Source: Spirochaeta sp.
Lineage (GTDB): Bacteria; Spirochaetota; Spirochaetia; DSM-27196; Alkalispirochaetaceae
DNA length: 64,000 bases
Assembly (NCBI GenBank): GCA_007130865.1
Contig: SLRR01000131.1
Location: 1-64,000 of the forward strand
Direction: 5' to 3'
Position 1 is the first letter of the stretch, and every line of letters starts with the position of its first letter. Under the pieces are notes generated by a model that did not search any database, was not told the origin of the DNA, and saw nothing but the letters and a program-made list of their open reading frames with translations. The translations under genes and the position numbers were made by a program. This document shows, piece after piece, positions 62,601-64,000 of this stretch.

Positions 62601-64000
62601 TCGAGCTCCGGTCGCGACGAATCCAGCCGGACGAAGCGCGGCGTTTTCAACAGATCGCGAGCCACCTGGTGTTCCCCAGCGCCCGCATGCGTCCCGTGCA
62701 GCCCGTCACGGAGAACAGAAAAGGTCAGTCCGGGTTATGGCCCTACGGGATTTCCGGAGATGTTCCGATCATGCTGGTGACGATCGCCGATTCCCGAGAT
62801 ATGGAGCTCGTTCGCCGGACTCTCAGCGCCCGCTCCTACTGGCGGGCACACGGATTCACGGCGGACCTGGTGATTCTCAACGAGGAGTCCGACGGGTATG
62901 AACACCCGCTGAGGGATCAGCTTGAGATGCTGACCCGGGCGTACCCTGAGGGCGTCTTCCTGCTGCACGCGGATCAGATTCCCCGGGAGGATCATTCTCT
63001 GCTCATGGCCGCGTCCCGGGTGGTGCTAGTCGCCGCTCGCGGTACGCTGGTCCAACAGTTGGGACTGATCGCGGAAGATCGGTCTGTGCCGGAGATCACC
63101 GTCCGTAAGAGGATTCACACCGACCCCTCCGCGGAGCTACCCTTCATGGAACTCCACTACTTCAACGGTCTGGGCGGGTTCACCGAGGAGGGACGAGAGT
63201 ACGCGATCTATCTCGGCGACGCGGAAACCAACACTCCCGCACCGTGGGTAAACGTGATCGCTAACCCGACGTTCGGAACGGTGGTAAGCGAGACCGGTGC
63301 CGGTTTCACCTGGTATGGAAACAGCCAGCGCAACCGTCTCACGGAATGGTCCAATGATCCGGTAATCGATCCTCCCGCGGAAGCATTGTATATCCGCGAC
63401 GAGGAGAGCGGAGAGTTCTGGACCCCGACTGCGTCACCGATACGGGAAAACAGCGCGTATCGAGTCAGACACGGCGCCGGGTACTCGGTCTTTGAGCACA
63501 ACAGTCACGGCATAGAACAGGAACTCACGATCTTCGTTCCGGTGGATGACGCCGGGGGAGAACCGGTGAAACTGCAGCGTCTGCGTCTGAAGAACAACAC
63601 CGGCCGGCCCCGCACGCTCTCAATTACCTACTACCTGGAGTGGACCCTCGGAGAGAACCGGGAATCCTCACAGATGCACGTCACCACCTCCTGGGACGAG
63701 TCCACGGGAGCAATCCTTGCCCGCCAGCGCTATCACCCGGAATACGGCGATCGGGTCGCCTTTACGACGATCACGCCTGAGGCGGACTCCTGGACCGCGG
63801 ACCGCACGCTGTTTCTCGGAAGAAACGGGTCAACCGCGTACCCCGCCGCCATGGATCGGACGATGCTCTCCTCGCGGACCGGCGTTGGCCTCGATCCCTG
63901 TTCGGCGCTGCAGACAACGCTGGTGATAGTGCCGGGAGCGACCGGTGAGGTGATCTGCCTGACCGGCCAGACGGAAACGCAGGAGCGTGCACGAGACTTG
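56639..64000 (+). CDS. ndvB: NdvB-like cyclic beta-1,2-glucan synthase (partial, runs off window)
   Basis: An unbroken frame of 2454 codons to the last base, absent from the ORF track because it has no stop in the window. The N-terminal region has EWILDNRYIVESNIQEVRQNLSRRFYRELPVL (about 180-212). Membrane helices lie at about 503-560, 906-955 and 1019-1070. The GT84 domain has FVITLDGDTQLP (DxD, about 717) and RRHRWIRGDWQ (about 862). The glucan-cyclising region has YRGHLLNWYDLATLKPLEPRYVSTVDSGNL (about 1171) and SHHQGMGF (about 1630). The GH94-like phosphorylase part follows. It makes periplasmic or exported glucan. ATG 56639 overlaps a 13-codon upstream ORF (TGA in ATGA); TTG 56594 is an alternative. 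Confidence 0.92.
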   Translation, partial: MKPAILTAYFARRGDADQAYRKLKRKRPRRIALIHKSTTGRIVTRIPLFRFRLGRRMLAEHSRRLVAGESVLIVEGPVLSFRGPVSLLRENGESPPVIFVLNRAQRDLIDDDGSLEAPLPASRIHDRVRRLAASGKVTTLPHGKTTLLNRLKAARKWLPLVCSELSGAETLGQRTSPIVEWILDNRYIVESNIQEVRQNLSRRFYRELPVLDNDPYHGLPRVYGLARQIIDDHALRVDQESIIASIDAFQSESPLTSAELWAIPQMLRIALIEHIISFATGGLAELRDRELADFWAYRLVTAGRRDPARLFPMMTEITAQHPTPSRHFSFQLMDHLYGEEEPAVLVGGWLERVFHQPIDDVNARERDHQAKGQIAIGNAFTSLRELAQLDWRDIFEAVSPVEKMLRLDPAGIYPGMDFATRDLYRRTIELVARRSGRREDEIARDVVALASHAMPDADDETALGHVGTYLVGSRCDQLYTHAGIGKPAASRLKDWVRSRHTAVYLWSIGLLTALLLALIGTAVSPELLPITTFLILLFAAVPVSQLGLETVNYLVIRFFPPRGLVKMDFEDAGIPDAFRTLVVVPTVLTDSRTIDDQVEKLEVRYLANREDNLLFSLFTDFIDSDQPHASDGAPLLKRAINALEDLNRRHPDGRFLLFHRNRVWCETERKYIGWERKRGKLEELNRLIDGSRSDHAEQIVHVGDEEQVRDVRFVITLDGDTQLPAGTARRMIETLAHPLNQPHLDQDGTVAPGTFTIIQPRVSPSLPSSSGSPFSRLYAYSDGMDPYTRAISDVYQDLAGEGSYHGKGIYDVRTFSRVLSSRFPDQRLLSHDLIEGAYVRVGLAGDIELLDEFPQDYLTFSTRRHRWIRGDWQIADWLLPRVPGNVPGCPVPNPLSLFNRWKIFDNLRRSLIAIASILLLAAAWFSASERMVWLAALLVTGQLFFSTLVQPLTMATTRNGYRSFSPSRMGQDLLRTLAEASLIPHQAILAADAILRVAWRRLVSHRYLLEWTITRSRRGSLIASLGATALGSTIAAAYLVTRTPEYLPAVAPWLLLWILSPLTAWLLCRRSPAAKRTAALQALDTYYLRTIARRSWRYYADFVTSETSWLPPDNYQVSHQDRLAMRTSPTNIGLWMMSAFSAGDFGYLTKDQVVSVLANTMNTVTRLERYRGHLLNWYDLATLKPLEPRYVSTVDSGNLLGLLWSLEQGLESLITTPVLDDRVFSGVGDTADTLRNSPESRDASGAALNELITMCRVFEDAGTTGGLAALLDHLRETEKSVNTLVGEPTEDSSYWIRQIAGQVSAVGTMRDRYLGWFKILEEKRENELTPLGNDVIDALQRDRRHAPSLLRLAAGNVECIRLLRNRRDSPDLAGSPLVPWILRVIDAFDVARWLAGEQLARTRTLIDDVRELSRSIDMRFLYDTRRNLFPVGFNVVDQRPDKAFYDLLASEARIGSFVAIARGDIPVEHWFTMGRPHNVIGRRHVLLSWTGTMFEYLMPSLLLRSHGNSLLDKATNEAVAIQIKYGRKRRVPWGISESAFSDLDTEKTYQYKAFGVPALGLKRGLEEELVVAPYASLLALEIAPKKVVRNLRRLDALGLLKDYGFYDAVDFSRQVTRHGDPGVIVRTYMSHHQGMGFLSLNNYLHRGTVRNLFHRDPRVRAYEPLLHESVPALSSRYLATRGRTPAPDRTGEIVPSVSTFDSPHTSTPKTQLLGNTRYSLMVTNTGGGYSRWNGFEINRWRADATGDSGGLVCYVHEPDTDRLWSNGFYPVCGPVETCTADFALDRAVLRRIDNGLETRTEIVVSPEDDVEVRRITLVNRSLRARRLNVTSYLELSLAPHRADQQHPAFNKLFIQTEASEVRRTLIAYRRLRRDEETPVFTAHRITSDAAVNDPMYFDTDRSSFIGRGRTLRNPAGARATPECNQGYVLDPIFSLRETVSLAPGERRRLTLVLAAAESRQAVLDLVDTYDDPRAVDRAMGYAWAAAQIELRSRRIQPDEARRFQQIASHLVFPSARMRPVQPVTENRKGQSGLWPYGISGDVPIMLVTIADSRDMELVRRTLSARSYWRAHGFTADLVILNEESDGYEHPLRDQLEMLTRAYPEGVFLLHADQIPREDHSLLMAASRVVLVAARGTLVQQLGLIAEDRSVPEITVRKRIHTDPSAELPFMELHYFNGLGGFTEEGREYAIYLGDAETNTPAPWVNVIANPTFGTVVSETGAGFTWYGNSQRNRLTEWSNDPVIDPPAEALYIRDEESGEFWTPTASPIRENSAYRVRHGAGYSVFEHNSHGIEQELTIFVPVDDAGGEPVKLQRLRLKNNTGRPRTLSITYYLEWTLGENRESSQMHVTTSWDESTGAILARQRYHPEYGDRVAFTTITPEADSWTADRTLFLGRNGSTAYPAAMDRTMLSSRTGVGLDPCSALQTTLVIVPGATGEVICLTGQTETQERARDL

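Overview
The window is about 60% GC and densely coded, with many 4-nt (ATGA) gene overlaps. It looks like a chromosomal segment of a Gram-negative-type bacterium. A spirochaete (Spirochaetales) is my best guess, from the flgF/flgG/flgJ-like rod genes beside a sigma factor, the SiaABCD-like module, and the EIIA-EI-HPr set without sugar permeases. This is inference; no 16S rRNA or other decisive marker is present.

Layout. 1-226: start of an unknown exported protein. 462-5893: SOS-type mutasome operon imuA-imuB-dnaE2 behind one promoter carrying a LexA-like box. 5992-8575: PTS EIIA-EI-HPr operon without EIIB/EIIC. 8644-9996: arsenic module arsR and arsM, each with its own palindromic operator. 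10060-12774: sensor histidine kinase plus a lone PhnD-like binding protein. 12861-35360: a 22.5-kb purine-breakdown island. It has a rightward block hyuA-like, ssnA, ygeY, xdhD; a leftward block DUF89, SDR and a fold-type II PLP enzyme; and a second rightward block ygeW, ygfK, threonine-synthase-like gene, a two-subunit molybdenum hydroxylase and ade, with guaD convergent. 35461-36498: fabH. 36526-40543: siaD-siaC-siaB-siaA and a beta-barrel protein. 40708-43933: MFS and MATE transporters and a membrane protein. 43933-44173: tRNA-Gln and tRNA-Glu. 44191-45795: apt and a ParA/MinD ATPase. 45833-48264: ROK regulator and nagA-like gene. 48317-53369: tsaD, a YibQ-like deacetylase, a sigma factor and flagellar rod genes. 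53579-53840: two near-perfect hairpins and tRNA-Thr. 54017-56566: small coiled-coil protein and ftsH. 56639-64000: a giant NdvB-type cyclic glucan synthase running off the window and absent from the supplied ORF track.

How the genes work together. The purine island should deaminate adenine and guanine (ade, guaD), oxidise or reduce the purine ring (two molybdenum hydroxylases, YgfK), open it with amidohydrolases (SsnA, HyuA-like), and process the fragments (YgeY, YgeW, PLP enzymes) to small nitrogen and carbon compounds. A canonical YgeX and a carbamate kinase are not seen; two other PLP enzymes sit where YgeX might be expected. A 20-bp tandem repeat array lies between the divergent DUF89 and ygeW genes, whose promoters lack good -35 boxes, so it may bind an activator of the island.

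A cross-cutting observation is that about a dozen genes have a sigma70 -10 box only 6-11 nt before the start codon. This predicts leaderless or near-leaderless mRNAs, and in several cases it settles which start codon is real.
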